From an uncultured Pseudanabaenaceae cyanobacterium (GTDB lineage: Bacteria; Cyanobacteriota; Cyanobacteriia; PCC-9006; JAAUQQ01), in contig CALLAT010000088.1 in the NCBI GenBank assembly GCA_938002085.1, positions 1-61,290 on the forward strand: a DNA stretch of 61,290 nt, given 5' to 3'. Under the pieces are notes generated by a model. That model saw nothing but the letters and a program-made list of their open reading frames with translations. It was not told the DNA's origin and ran no database searches. Numbering within the stretch: the stretch's first letter is position 1; each line of letters begins with the position of its first letter. The translations under genes were made by a program, and so were the position numbers. Below are positions 8,077-14,799 of this stretch, piece by piece.

Positions 8077-8547
8077 GTGTCTACATCCGATATGCCTTCA
8101 AGTTTTTACTCCGAGTCATCGTCTAGGGTTGCCCCCTGCATCGTTGATCGCGGCATTGTCTGCCAGAAACAAGATATTCAGCGTCTCCTGTCAGACTTGA
8201 CTTGGGTGAGCTACGCCGAATTCCACAATGGTGAAGCCGTGGCCCAGGGAGAAGGCTGTGTTAAACAGATCTTCATTGACGACAAGGGTTCAACCTTAAT
8301 TGCCAATCGCAGTCTCTACATCAATTTACAAAGCTTCGACTACATGGAGCTTGAGACCTTGGGTGGTGAGAGTCACTTTGACCTAGTTCAAGACAACCGC
8401 CGCCTTCGTATTGTTCCCCTTGCGAATCCGATGCTTCACAGCGGCGCGCCAGCAATAGATAGTGCGACCCTAGAGGTGATGATGGCTGAGGTCCTTTCGG
8501 CTAACCTGGATGCCCAGTTGGACGATGAGACAGGCAACATCTTTTAG
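8077..8547 (+). CDS. Unknown cyanobacterial protein, 156 aa
   Basis: It opens with GTG at 8077 (ATG at 8092 is an alternative, giving 151 aa). It is soluble, with a beta-rich middle (VKQIFIDDKGSTLIANRSLY and YMELETLGGESHFDLVQDN) and an acidic C-terminus. The layout of two long strands followed by an RLRIVPL strand suggests a small beta-barrel or PH-like fold, but I do not recognise the family. A strong hairpin terminator follows at 8581-8612, so it is a single-gene unit ahead of tgt. Confidence 0.7.
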   Translation: MSTSDMPSSFYSESSSRVAPCIVDRGIVCQKQDIQRLLSDLTWVSYAEFHNGEAVAQGEGCVKQIFIDDKGSTLIANRSLYINLQSFDYMELETLGGESHFDLVQDNRRLRIVPLANPMLHSGAPAIDSATLEVMMAEVLSANLDAQLDDETGNIF

Positions 8548-8580
8548 GCACCTGACTAGAGCCATGTCGGACTCTTTCAG

Positions 8581-8612
8581 AAAGGGAAGCTGGAACCATC
8601 CAGCTTCCCTTT
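8581..8612 (+). terminator. Intrinsic terminator
   Basis: Arms aaagggaagctgg and ccagcttcccttt with loop aaccat, followed by ctttgttcttt. It lies 34 nt after the 156-aa gene and isolates tgt. Confidence 0.85.
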
Positions 8613-8697
8613 CTTTGTTCTTTCTAGAGCTAGAACGCGATTGCCTAGGAGCTGTAAACCCTCTGCCATTTGTTGAGCGCCCCGCTTTTATGCGCTA

Positions 8698-9912
8698 ATG
8701 GAGCGAGTCTCGTTTCCGATAGCTGCTTTGAGTTTTTCCTTCACTTGCCAGGCCCGCTGCTCCCACAGTCATGCGCGAGCCGGTGTCTTCGAAACGCCCC
8801 ATGGTCCCGTTGAAACCCCTCGCTTCATGCCAGTAGGTACCCTGGGAACTGTGAAGGGCGTCACCGCAGCCCAGCTGAAGGAAACCCAGGCCGAGATGAT
8901 CTTGGCCAATACATACCATCTGCACTTGCTACCCGGCGAAGACATCGTCAGCAAGGCCGGAGGGCTCCATGGCTTTATGAACTGGGATGGACCCATCCTG
9001 ACGGACTCCGGTGGTTTCCAAGTCTTTAGTCTTAGCGAACTGCGCACCATCAGCGAGGAAGGCGTCACCTTCAAATCGCCTCGCGATGGTCGGGTGATCA
9101 ATATGACGCCGGAGCATTCCATCGGCATCCAAAACAAGCTGGGGGCCGATGTGATCATGGCCTTCGACGAATGCCCGCCCTATCCCGCCACCCGTGAGGA
9201 AGTGACAGCGGCGACGGAGCGCACCTATCGCTGGCTCAAGCGCTGTGTTGTCGCCCACAAGCGTGAGGACCAAGCCCTATTTGGCATTGTCCAGGGCGGC
9301 TGTTACCTGGACCTGCGCCAGGCAGCAGCGAAGCAATTGGTAGAGCTGGATCTGCCGGGTTATGCCATTGGTGGTGTGAGCGTGGGGGAACCGGCGGAGT
9401 TTATTCACAGGATTGTGGATGCCACGGCTCCGCTGCTGCCGGAGAACAAGCCGAGATATTTGATGGGGGTGGGGACCTATCGAGAGATGGCGCGGGCGAT
9501 CGCCGCTGGCATTGACCTCTTCGACTGCGTCATCCCCACCCGCCTAGCCCGTCACGGCGCAGTCTTGGTAGGCGGCGAACGCTGGAACATCAAAAATGCC
9601 AAGTTCCGCGAAGACTTCAGCTCCCTTGACGACAGTTGCCCCTGCTACACCTGCCAAAACTACAGCCGCGCCTACCTCTGCCACCTGATTCGCGCCCAGG
9701 AACTTGTCGGCTATACCCTGCTTTCCATCCACAACATCACCGAACTGATTCGCTTCACCCAATCGATTCGAGCCAGCATCTTTGCAGGCACCTTCACCCA
9801 AGACTTTGCTGACTGGCTAACTCCGGTGGAGACCCAGGCGATGGAAGGTGAATCGGGAGCCCAAGTGGATGCCAAAGCCAGCCCTGAAGCCCAAGATGAG
9901 GCGGGTCATTAA
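8698..9912 (+). CDS. tgt: tRNA-guanine transglycosylase (queuine tRNA-ribosyltransferase)
   Basis: 404 aa. TGT swaps guanine-34 of GUN anticodons for preQ1 (bacteria) in queuosine synthesis. Visible motifs: [13 protein letters not shown] near the start; [13 protein letters not shown] (general-acid Asp region); [23 protein letters not shown]; and [17 protein letters not shown] with the nucleophilic Asp. The zinc site is CPCYTC followed by LLSIHN. Length is slightly above the usual ~375 because of a C-terminal Glu/Ala tail. The ATG at 8698 directly precedes [15 protein letters not shown]. It is separated from psbK by ~110 nt. Confidence 0.97.
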   Translation: MERVSFPIAALSFSFTCQARCSHSHARAGVFETPHGPVETPRFMPVGTLGTVKGVTAAQLKETQAEMILANTYHLHLLPGEDIVSKAGGLHGFMNWDGPILTDSGGFQVFSLSELRTISEEGVTFKSPRDGRVINMTPEHSIGIQNKLGADVIMAFDECPPYPATREEVTAATERTYRWLKRCVVAHKREDQALFGIVQGGCYLDLRQAAAKQLVELDLPGYAIGGVSVGEPAEFIHRIVDATAPLLPENKPRYLMGVGTYREMARAIAAGIDLFDCVIPTRLARHGAVLVGGERWNIKNAKFREDFSSLDDSCPCYTCQNYSRAYLCHLIRAQELVGYTLLSIHNITELIRFTQSIRASIFAGTFTQDFADWLTPVETQAMEGESGAQVDAKASPEAQDEAGH

Positions 9913-10022
9913 CTTATGTAACGAGAAGCACCGCAGTCTGGGGGCTGGGGAGAAGCGATCGCCCAAGGCAGTGATAGGATTTAGTAACGTTTATATAAGC
10001 CGTCGGAGAGGACGTTCAATAC

Positions 10023-10160
10023 ATGGAAGCTGCTCTTCTTTTAGCAAAGTTGCCCGAAGCCTATCGGATGTTTGGTCCGATTGTGGATATTCTCCCTGTG
10101 ATCCCTGTGTTCTTCCTGCTTTTGGCGTTTGTCTGGCAGGCAGCTGTGGGTTTCCGTTAA
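10023..10160 (+). CDS. psbK: Photosystem II reaction centre protein PsbK
   Basis: A 45-aa gene: [20 protein letters not shown], then [19 protein letters not shown] and AAVGFR. The KLPEAY...[18 protein letters not shown] pattern is diagnostic of PsbK, a single-helix subunit at the periphery of the PSII core. The first eight residues are the short leader that is removed (known for the family). GGAGAGGA lies 9-16 nt before the ATG. tgt upstream is a common cyanobacterial neighbour. A hairpin with a T-run follows at 10181-10218. Confidence 0.95.
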   Translation: MEAALLLAKLPEAYRMFGPIVDILPVIPVFFLLLAFVWQAAVGFR

Positions 10161-10180
10161 GAAACACTTTTTTGTTAGAT

Positions 10181-10218
10181 AAACAGCGCGTCGTGCTCTT
10201 GGTACGGCGCGTTTGTTT
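10181..10218 (+). terminator. psbK terminator
   Basis: aaacagcgcgtcgt pairs with acggcgcgtttgttt (one bulged T, some G-T pairs), loop gctcttgg, then a T-run. It ends psbK, and possibly tgt-psbK read-through. Confidence 0.75.
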
Positions 10219-10399
10219 TTGGGAGCATTCTTCAGGACTTAAACCTCTATAGTTTGCCGACAGATTTCGAAGATATTTTGAGGATCTTGGTGGCATTGCT
10301 CTAGCAGTCACCCAAGCTGGCGATGCGCTATCAGCCATTAGGCATTTGGAGATTGCCCATCTCCTTCGCTAAGCTACGCCTGTAGCAAGGAGCTTCTCC

Positions 10400-11482
10400 A
10401 TGGCCAATTCCGCCACCCATTCCAAAGCAACAGGCTCAAACAAAGAGCAGCGCCTGGAGCAGGCAGCGGCAAAGGCAGCAGCGGCCAGGGCGATCGCTGC
10501 AGAAGATGCCGTCCAATCCAACCCCGGCAAATCCCTGCCCCCAGATCAGCTCATGAACGTCACCGTCCTGGGAGCGGGAGCCTGGGGAACGGCCCTGGCA
10601 AACTTGGTGAAAGTGAATGGCCATAACGTCAATATTTGGTCCCGCCGAGGGGAGCTGAGCCTGGAGGATGCGATCGCCGATGCCGATATCCTCATCAGCG
10701 CCATCTCCATGAAGGGCATCAGCGAAACCATCACGAAGCTCAAAGCCCTAAAGCTTCCGGCCAAAACCATCATCACCAGCGCCAGCAAGGGCTTGGACTT
10801 TGAAACTCTCAACACCCCCTCCCAAATCTGGAGTGCGGCCTATCCCGACAATCCCCTCGTCGTCATTTCTGGTCCCAATCTTTCTGTAGAAATCGAGCAA
10901 GGCTTACCTGCTGCCTGCGTTTGCGCTAGCCTGGATGCTGATGCCGCCGAGCAAGTCCAGGAAGCCTTTGCCTCAGAGCGGTTTCGGGTCTACACCAATG
11001 ACGACCCGGTGGGGACTGAGCTGGGGGGGACGCTGAAGAACGTGATTGCGATCGCCGTGGGCATCTGCGATGGCTTGGAACTGGGCACCAATGCCAAATC
11101 GGGCTTGATGACCCGCGCCCTGATCGAAATCATTCGCGTGGGCACCCACTTGGGCGGCCAAACCGAAACCTTCTTTGGCCTAGCTGGCCTGGGCGACCTG
11201 ATGGCCACTTGCAGTAGCTCCCTCAGCCGCAACTACCGTGTGGGTTATGGCCTTGCCCATGGCAAAAGCCTGGAGCAAATCACCGAAGAACTGCAAAGCA
11301 CCGCCGAGGGCGTCAACACCGCCCGCGCCCTGCGCAAACTCGCCAAGCGCGAACAGATCACCACGCCCATTTCCCGACTCGTCTACTGCGTCCTAGAAGG
11401 CAACATCACCCCCAAACAAGCCGTCCAAGCCTTGATGTCCCGCGACCTCAAAGCCGAAGGCCTCGACCTAGACTTGGATTAA
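10400..11482 (+). CDS. gpsA: Glycerol-3-phosphate dehydrogenase [NAD(P)+]
   Basis: 360 aa as opened at 10400. The core begins at MNVTVLGAGAWGTALANLVK (ATG at 10553; from there 309 aa, the normal GpsA length). GAGAWG is the NAD(P)-binding Rossmann motif. Further signatures are VVISGPNLSVEI, the catalytic Lys in GGTLKNVIAIAVGICDGL, and GLAGLGDLMATCSS. It reduces dihydroxyacetone phosphate to sn-glycerol-3-phosphate for lipid synthesis. The 51 residues before the core are Ala/Gln/Lys-rich and low complexity, so either start is possible: 10400 has gcaaggagc upstream, which is a reasonable ribosome-binding site. Confidence 0.95.
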   Translation: MANSATHSKATGSNKEQRLEQAAAKAAAARAIAAEDAVQSNPGKSLPPDQLMNVTVLGAGAWGTALANLVKVNGHNVNIWSRRGELSLEDAIADADILISAISMKGISETITKLKALKLPAKTIITSASKGLDFETLNTPSQIWSAAYPDNPLVVISGPNLSVEIEQGLPAACVCASLDADAAEQVQEAFASERFRVYTNDDPVGTELGGTLKNVIAIAVGICDGLELGTNAKSGLMTRALIEIIRVGTHLGGQTETFFGLAGLGDLMATCSSSLSRNYRVGYGLAHGKSLEQITEELQSTAEGVNTARALRKLAKREQITTPISRLVYCVLEGNITPKQAVQALMSRDLKAEGLDLDLD

Positions 11483-11530
11483 GAGCAAAGCATTCATTCA
11501 GGTTTGGCATTTCCCCCACGACATCGCCAC

Positions 11531-11601
11531 GTAGGGGCAGGGTTCTCCCTGCCCAAAGCCATGCAAAGACGCAAAGCAGGGCAGGGAGACCCTGCCCCTA
11601 C
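11531..11601. repeat. Palindromic GTAGGGGCAGGG repeat, copy 1
   Basis: Outer arms gtaggggcaggg (11531-11542) and ccctgcccctac (11590-11601). Each half is itself a small hairpin (ggggcaggg...ccctgccc). It is just downstream of gpsA and resembles copies at 19281-19353 and 38024-38093. Confidence 0.85.
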
Positions 11602-11752
11602 GGTAAAAATCCCAACCCACATCTCAAAACCCACCGTCGTAGCACCGTGATTTCGGCGTAGGATAATAGCTTCTCAAATCGGTTTAACCGAGCCGCAGCC
11701 ACCATCACTGCGACCAAAACACTACTGGCACCACTGGGAGAGAAGACACAGC

Positions 11753-12676
11753 ATGGGAGCACTCACCGGACGCAACCTACTCAGCCTTGCGGAACTCAGC
11801 GCGACCGAAATCGCCGAGTTGCTCAAGCTGGCAGGTGACCTCAAGGCAGGCAAGCTCAAGCCCCGCACCGACAAAACCCTCGGCCTTGTCTTCTCCAAAG
11901 CCTCCACCCGCACCCGTGTCAGCTTCTCTACCGCAATGTTTCAGATGGGGGGCAATGTCCTAGACCTCAACGCCAGCATTAGCCAGGTGGGTCGTGGTGA
12001 GCCCGTGCAGGATACGGCTCGTGTGCTGAGTCGGTATTTGGATGCGATCGCCGTGCGCACCTTCGCCCAAGCGGACCTTGAAACCTACGCCAAATACGCC
12101 GACGTTCCCGTCATCAATGCCCTCACCGACCTCTACCACCCCTGCCAAGTCCTAGCTGACCTGCAAACCCTCCTTGAAAATTTCGGCGACCTCAAAGGCC
12201 TGACCCTGACCTACTGCGGAGACGGCAACAACATGGCCCACTCCATCCTGCTGGGCTGTGCCCTCACCGGCGTCAACTGCCGCATCGCTGCCCCAGACGG
12301 CTTCCATCCCTTACCCGAAGTCGTGGAACAGGCCAAAGCCCTACGCATCGACCCCAATAGCGAAATCACCATCACCACCGACCCCCAAGCCGCCGCCACC
12401 GGAGCCGACGCCCTCTACACCGACGTTTGGGCCAGCATGGGCCAAGAGGACGAAGCCGACGATCGCCTCCCCCGCTTCACCCCCTACCAAATCAACGATG
12501 GCCTGATGAAACTGGCCAAGCCAGAAGCCATCGTTCTCCATTGCCTGCCCGCCCACCGCGAAGAAGAAATCACCGAATCCGTCATGGAAGGCCCCCAATC
12601 CCGCATCTGGGACCAGGCCGAAAACCGTCTCCATGCTCAAAAGGCGCTGCTAGTAAGTCTGCTTGGCTTGCTGTAA
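11753..12676 (+). CDS. argF: Ornithine carbamoyltransferase
   Basis: 307 aa, normal length. It makes citrulline from ornithine and carbamoyl phosphate in arginine biosynthesis, in the cytosol. The carbamoyl-phosphate loop STRTRVSF is at 51-58, HPCQ at 129-132, and the ornithine-binding DVWASMGQ near 224-231. HCLPAHR at 263-269 holds the catalytic Cys264. ATG 11753 gives MGALTGRNLLSLAELS, the usual start. It is a single gene with a terminator at 12744-12765. Confidence 0.97.
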   Translation: MGALTGRNLLSLAELSATEIAELLKLAGDLKAGKLKPRTDKTLGLVFSKASTRTRVSFSTAMFQMGGNVLDLNASISQVGRGEPVQDTARVLSRYLDAIAVRTFAQADLETYAKYADVPVINALTDLYHPCQVLADLQTLLENFGDLKGLTLTYCGDGNNMAHSILLGCALTGVNCRIAAPDGFHPLPEVVEQAKALRIDPNSEITITTDPQAAATGADALYTDVWASMGQEDEADDRLPRFTPYQINDGLMKLAKPEAIVLHCLPAHREEEITESVMEGPQSRIWDQAENRLHAQKALLVSLLGLL

Positions 12677-12743
12677 GTGCAACTCACTTGCTGTTGAAAC
12701 AAATTAATTCACTTCAGAAATAGCTGTAAGCGCAACCATGGTG

Positions 12744-12765
12744 AACCGCCCTATTCGGGGCGGTT
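12744..12765 (+). terminator. argF terminator
   Basis: aaccgccc - tattcg - gggcggtt, followed by ttggcttt. Confidence 0.75.
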
Positions 12766-12809
12766 TTGGCTTTGGGGGGCAAATTGTCCGGGTCATTATT
12801 TATATAACT

Positions 12810-12853
12810 AGTACAAGAGTATGGACAATCCTACATTTGTAGGATACAAATGT
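12810..12853. promoter_or_regulatory. lexA leader: LexA-box-like site and nested palindromes
   Basis: agtacaagagtatg at 12810-12823 resembles the cyanobacterial LexA box (RGTAC...GTWC type), with a mismatch at the last C. Next comes a perfect palindrome atcctac-attt-gtaggat (12828-12845), which overlaps a second one, acatttgt-aggat-acaaatgt (12833-12853). The nested inverted repeats lie 33 nt before lexA, so autoregulation is plausible (inference). Confidence 0.5.
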
Positions 12854-12885
12854 TCTGGGGAACGATGTAAACCCTTACAGAAACC

Positions 12886-13494
12886 ATGGAAAAGCTAACA
12901 GGTCCTCAGCAGGAACTTTTCGACTGGCTGGTCGAATATATCGGCGAGCACCAACATGCACCGTCTATTCGTCAGATGATGCGAGCGATGGAGTTGCGAT
13001 CGCCCGCGCCAGTCCAGAGTCGTTTGAAGCATCTTCAAAAGAAGGGCTACATTGACTGGGATGAGGGCCAGGCTCGAACCATTCGGATTTTGACCGAGAA
13101 AGGGATTCCGCTCCAGGGTGCGATCGCCGCCGGTAGCATGGTGGACGTTTTTACCGACAGCGTTGAGCGCCTAGACCTCAGCGATGTTTTCCAAGACCCT
13201 GAGTGCTATGCATTGCGGGTTAGGGGCGACAGCATGATTGAAGCCCATATTGACCAGGGTGACATTGTGATTATGCGTAAGGTCAAAGACCCCTCTCGCA
13301 TTAGGGAAGGCACCATTGTCGCGGCTCGCTTTGAGAATCAAACGACTCTCAAGTATTTCCATCGCGATGGTGAGAATATTGTTCTTAAGCCAGCGAACGA
13401 GAACTATGAGCCCATCGTGGTTCCAGGTATCAATCTGGAAGTAGATGGCATGTTGGTTGGCGTATGGCGCGGCTACGGCACAACTTACGTCTAA
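12886..13494 (+). CDS. lexA: LexA repressor/S24 autoprotease
   Basis: 202 aa. The N-terminal winged helix (residues 1-65) has GPQQELFDWLVEYI and the recognition region APSIRQMMRAMELRS. The C-terminal latent protease carries the self-cleavage bond Ala82-Gly83 (AIAAGSMVD), catalytic Ser116 (RVRGDSMIE) and Lys156 (NQTTLKYFH). All parts needed for cleavage are present, so SOS-type control is possible, unlike the non-cleavable LexA of some cyanobacteria (for example Synechocystis). It is transcribed alone, with inverted repeats upstream and a terminator 27 nt downstream. Confidence 0.96.
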   Translation: MEKLTGPQQELFDWLVEYIGEHQHAPSIRQMMRAMELRSPAPVQSRLKHLQKKGYIDWDEGQARTIRILTEKGIPLQGAIAAGSMVDVFTDSVERLDLSDVFQDPECYALRVRGDSMIEAHIDQGDIVIMRKVKDPSRIREGTIVAARFENQTTLKYFHRDGENIVLKPANENYEPIVVPGINLEVDGMLVGVWRGYGTTYV

Positions 13495-13520
13495 ACCGCT
13501 TGGTCAGAATCTAAGCTTTG

Positions 13521-13549
13521 AGCCTCAGTTGCACTATGCAATTGAGGCT
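13521..13549 (+). terminator. lexA terminator
   Basis: agcctcagttgc - actat - gcaattgaggct (one G-T pair), followed by tttgcttg. Confidence 0.82.
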
Positions 13550-13813
13550 TTTGCTTGTCTAAGTCAGAGTGCTGAAAAGCCTGCTCCAGCCACATATTAG
13601 TCTCAGCACTTCATGGACTCATTTAGTAGAGTTCATCTCAAGCAGAGCAAGCCTAATTGGAACAATAGTGACCTATACAGATCCAACAAATGCTCAAGGC
13701 TTAACAGGCGAGAAAGTCCAATACTTCAAAAAATCAGAGGAGCCATGTTTGAAGACTTCCCTGGAGACCATTCTGAAGTCTTTTCAGCCTCACCAGTGAA
13801 ACGCTAATGCCTA
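13550..13813. other. Intergenic, lower-GC stretch
   Basis: Two overlapping frames of 60-76 codons run here on the + strand. Neither has a ribosome-binding site or a recognisable pattern, so I treat them as non-coding. The base composition is more AT-rich than the flanking genes. Confidence 0.4.
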
Positions 13814-14072
13814 TCATTTTTTAAGGTTGATGTTCACCTCAATCAACTGTGAAACAGCTGCTCCGATATAACGACGGACAAAATCCGCAGTCACACATAC
13901 ATCCCACAAGAACAGATAGGTTTTGCCATAACCGCGACGATAAAGGCCATATCGGTCGCGCAAGATAGACTTGAACCAAACTTTCTCATCAGGTCCAAGA
14001 AACGAAAGGAACGGAAAGACACAGAAGCGAATAAAGATAGACTCTTGAAGAGTCGCATCTAAAAGATGCTCA
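13814..14072 (-). CDS. Small protein downstream of PadR, start unresolved
   Basis: The reading frame that overtakes the PadR stop codon encodes about 80 residues with protein-like character: VWFKSILRDRYGLYRRGYGK, then TYLFLWDVCVTADFVRRYIG and AAVSQLIEVNINLKK. The aromatic/basic pattern with a CVTADFVRRYIG helix is reminiscent of small proteins following PadR genes in other cyanobacteria (from memory, weak). No ATG, GTG or TTG lies in frame near the PadR stop; candidate GTG/TTG codons are inside PadR. It may start inside padR, be made by frameshifting, or be a remnant. Confidence 0.4.
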
Positions 14073-14477
14073 CTAGCCTTCTGGAGTCCAATCTCGCAGT
14101 CGAGAGATAAAGGTGTTGGCTGATTTGAGGAGTGATTCCCCTTCAGCAGTGAGGCGGTAGTAGACTCGCTTAGCGCCACCTCCAAGGGCAGCCCCCTCGC
14201 AAGAGTCAATGAGCCCTTTTCCTCGGAGTCGCTTGAGCAAGCTATAGAGGCTTCCGACTGAGACAACTTCACTGCCATTGCTGCATTCCGAGATGGATCT
14301 TTGTAAATCAAGTCCGTAGACACCGGCTTGCCCTGCTCCTTGGAGAGCCCACAAGAGGAAGAGTTCGCGTTGCGACGGGAGCTTAAACCCGACTGAAAGC
14401 TGAGAACGAGCTTGAGAAGATTGAACATTGTAATTTTTGGGCCCTGTGAGGTCCTGGGGCTTTGAGATTAAATTCAT
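14073..14477 (-). CDS. PadR-family transcriptional regulator
   Basis: 134 aa from ATG 14477, chosen because CAGGAGAG lies about 9 nt before it; an upstream in-frame ATG at 14624 would add 49 AT-rich residues from the promoter. The core is a PadR winged helix: FKLPSQRELFLLWALQGAGQ, then AGVYGLDLQRSI, VVSVGSLYSLLKRLRGKGLI and KRVYYRLTAEGESLL. PadR proteins are dimeric repressors that usually control their own gene and a neighbour. AT-rich direct repeats and a palindrome at 14548-14586 lie just upstream and could be the operator. Ligand unknown. Confidence 0.85.
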   Translation of the reverse strand: MNLISKPQDLTGPKNYNVQSSQARSQLSVGFKLPSQRELFLLWALQGAGQAGVYGLDLQRSISECSNGSEVVSVGSLYSLLKRLRGKGLIDSCEGAALGGGAKRVYYRLTAEGESLLKSANTFISRLRDWTPEG

Positions 14478-14547
14478 GAACTTGCGCTCTCCTGTTTGAG
14501 TCAGGCTTCTCTCACGCGAAGAGAGAAGATTCTCCTTGGTCAAATTA

Positions 14548-14586
14548 TATACTTGAAAACAAAATACTTGCAAATCAAATATTTGA
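14548..14586. promoter_or_regulatory. Candidate PadR operator/promoter
   Basis: Two direct repeats, tatacttg (14548-14555) and aatacttg (14563-14570), and the 12-bp palindrome tcaaatatttga (14575-14586) lie 70-110 nt before the preferred padR start. PadR operators are AT-rich inverted repeats, so autoregulation is a reasonable guess. Confidence 0.35.
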
Positions 14587-14799
14587 ATTGTAAGCATTTG
14601 GTTTGTCAAAACAATAAACATCACAGACTCTGCAAGAGGCCCTAAGCCACAAAAGTCCCAAAGACGAATTACTCAGCAGCACCTTAATTCGTTCACTCAC
14701 GAAGATAGTTTTAGTTTTAGAGCAATGGCAAAACGGTGCCAAGTCTTGCAAGTTCGTTGATCAAACGTGCAAGAGTTAGTACACGCCCTAAGAAATCAT

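Noticed and set aside
13569-13807. Two overlapping + strand frames after lexA
   Set aside because: They overlap each other in different frames without a ribosome-binding site; region looks like AT-rich intergenic.
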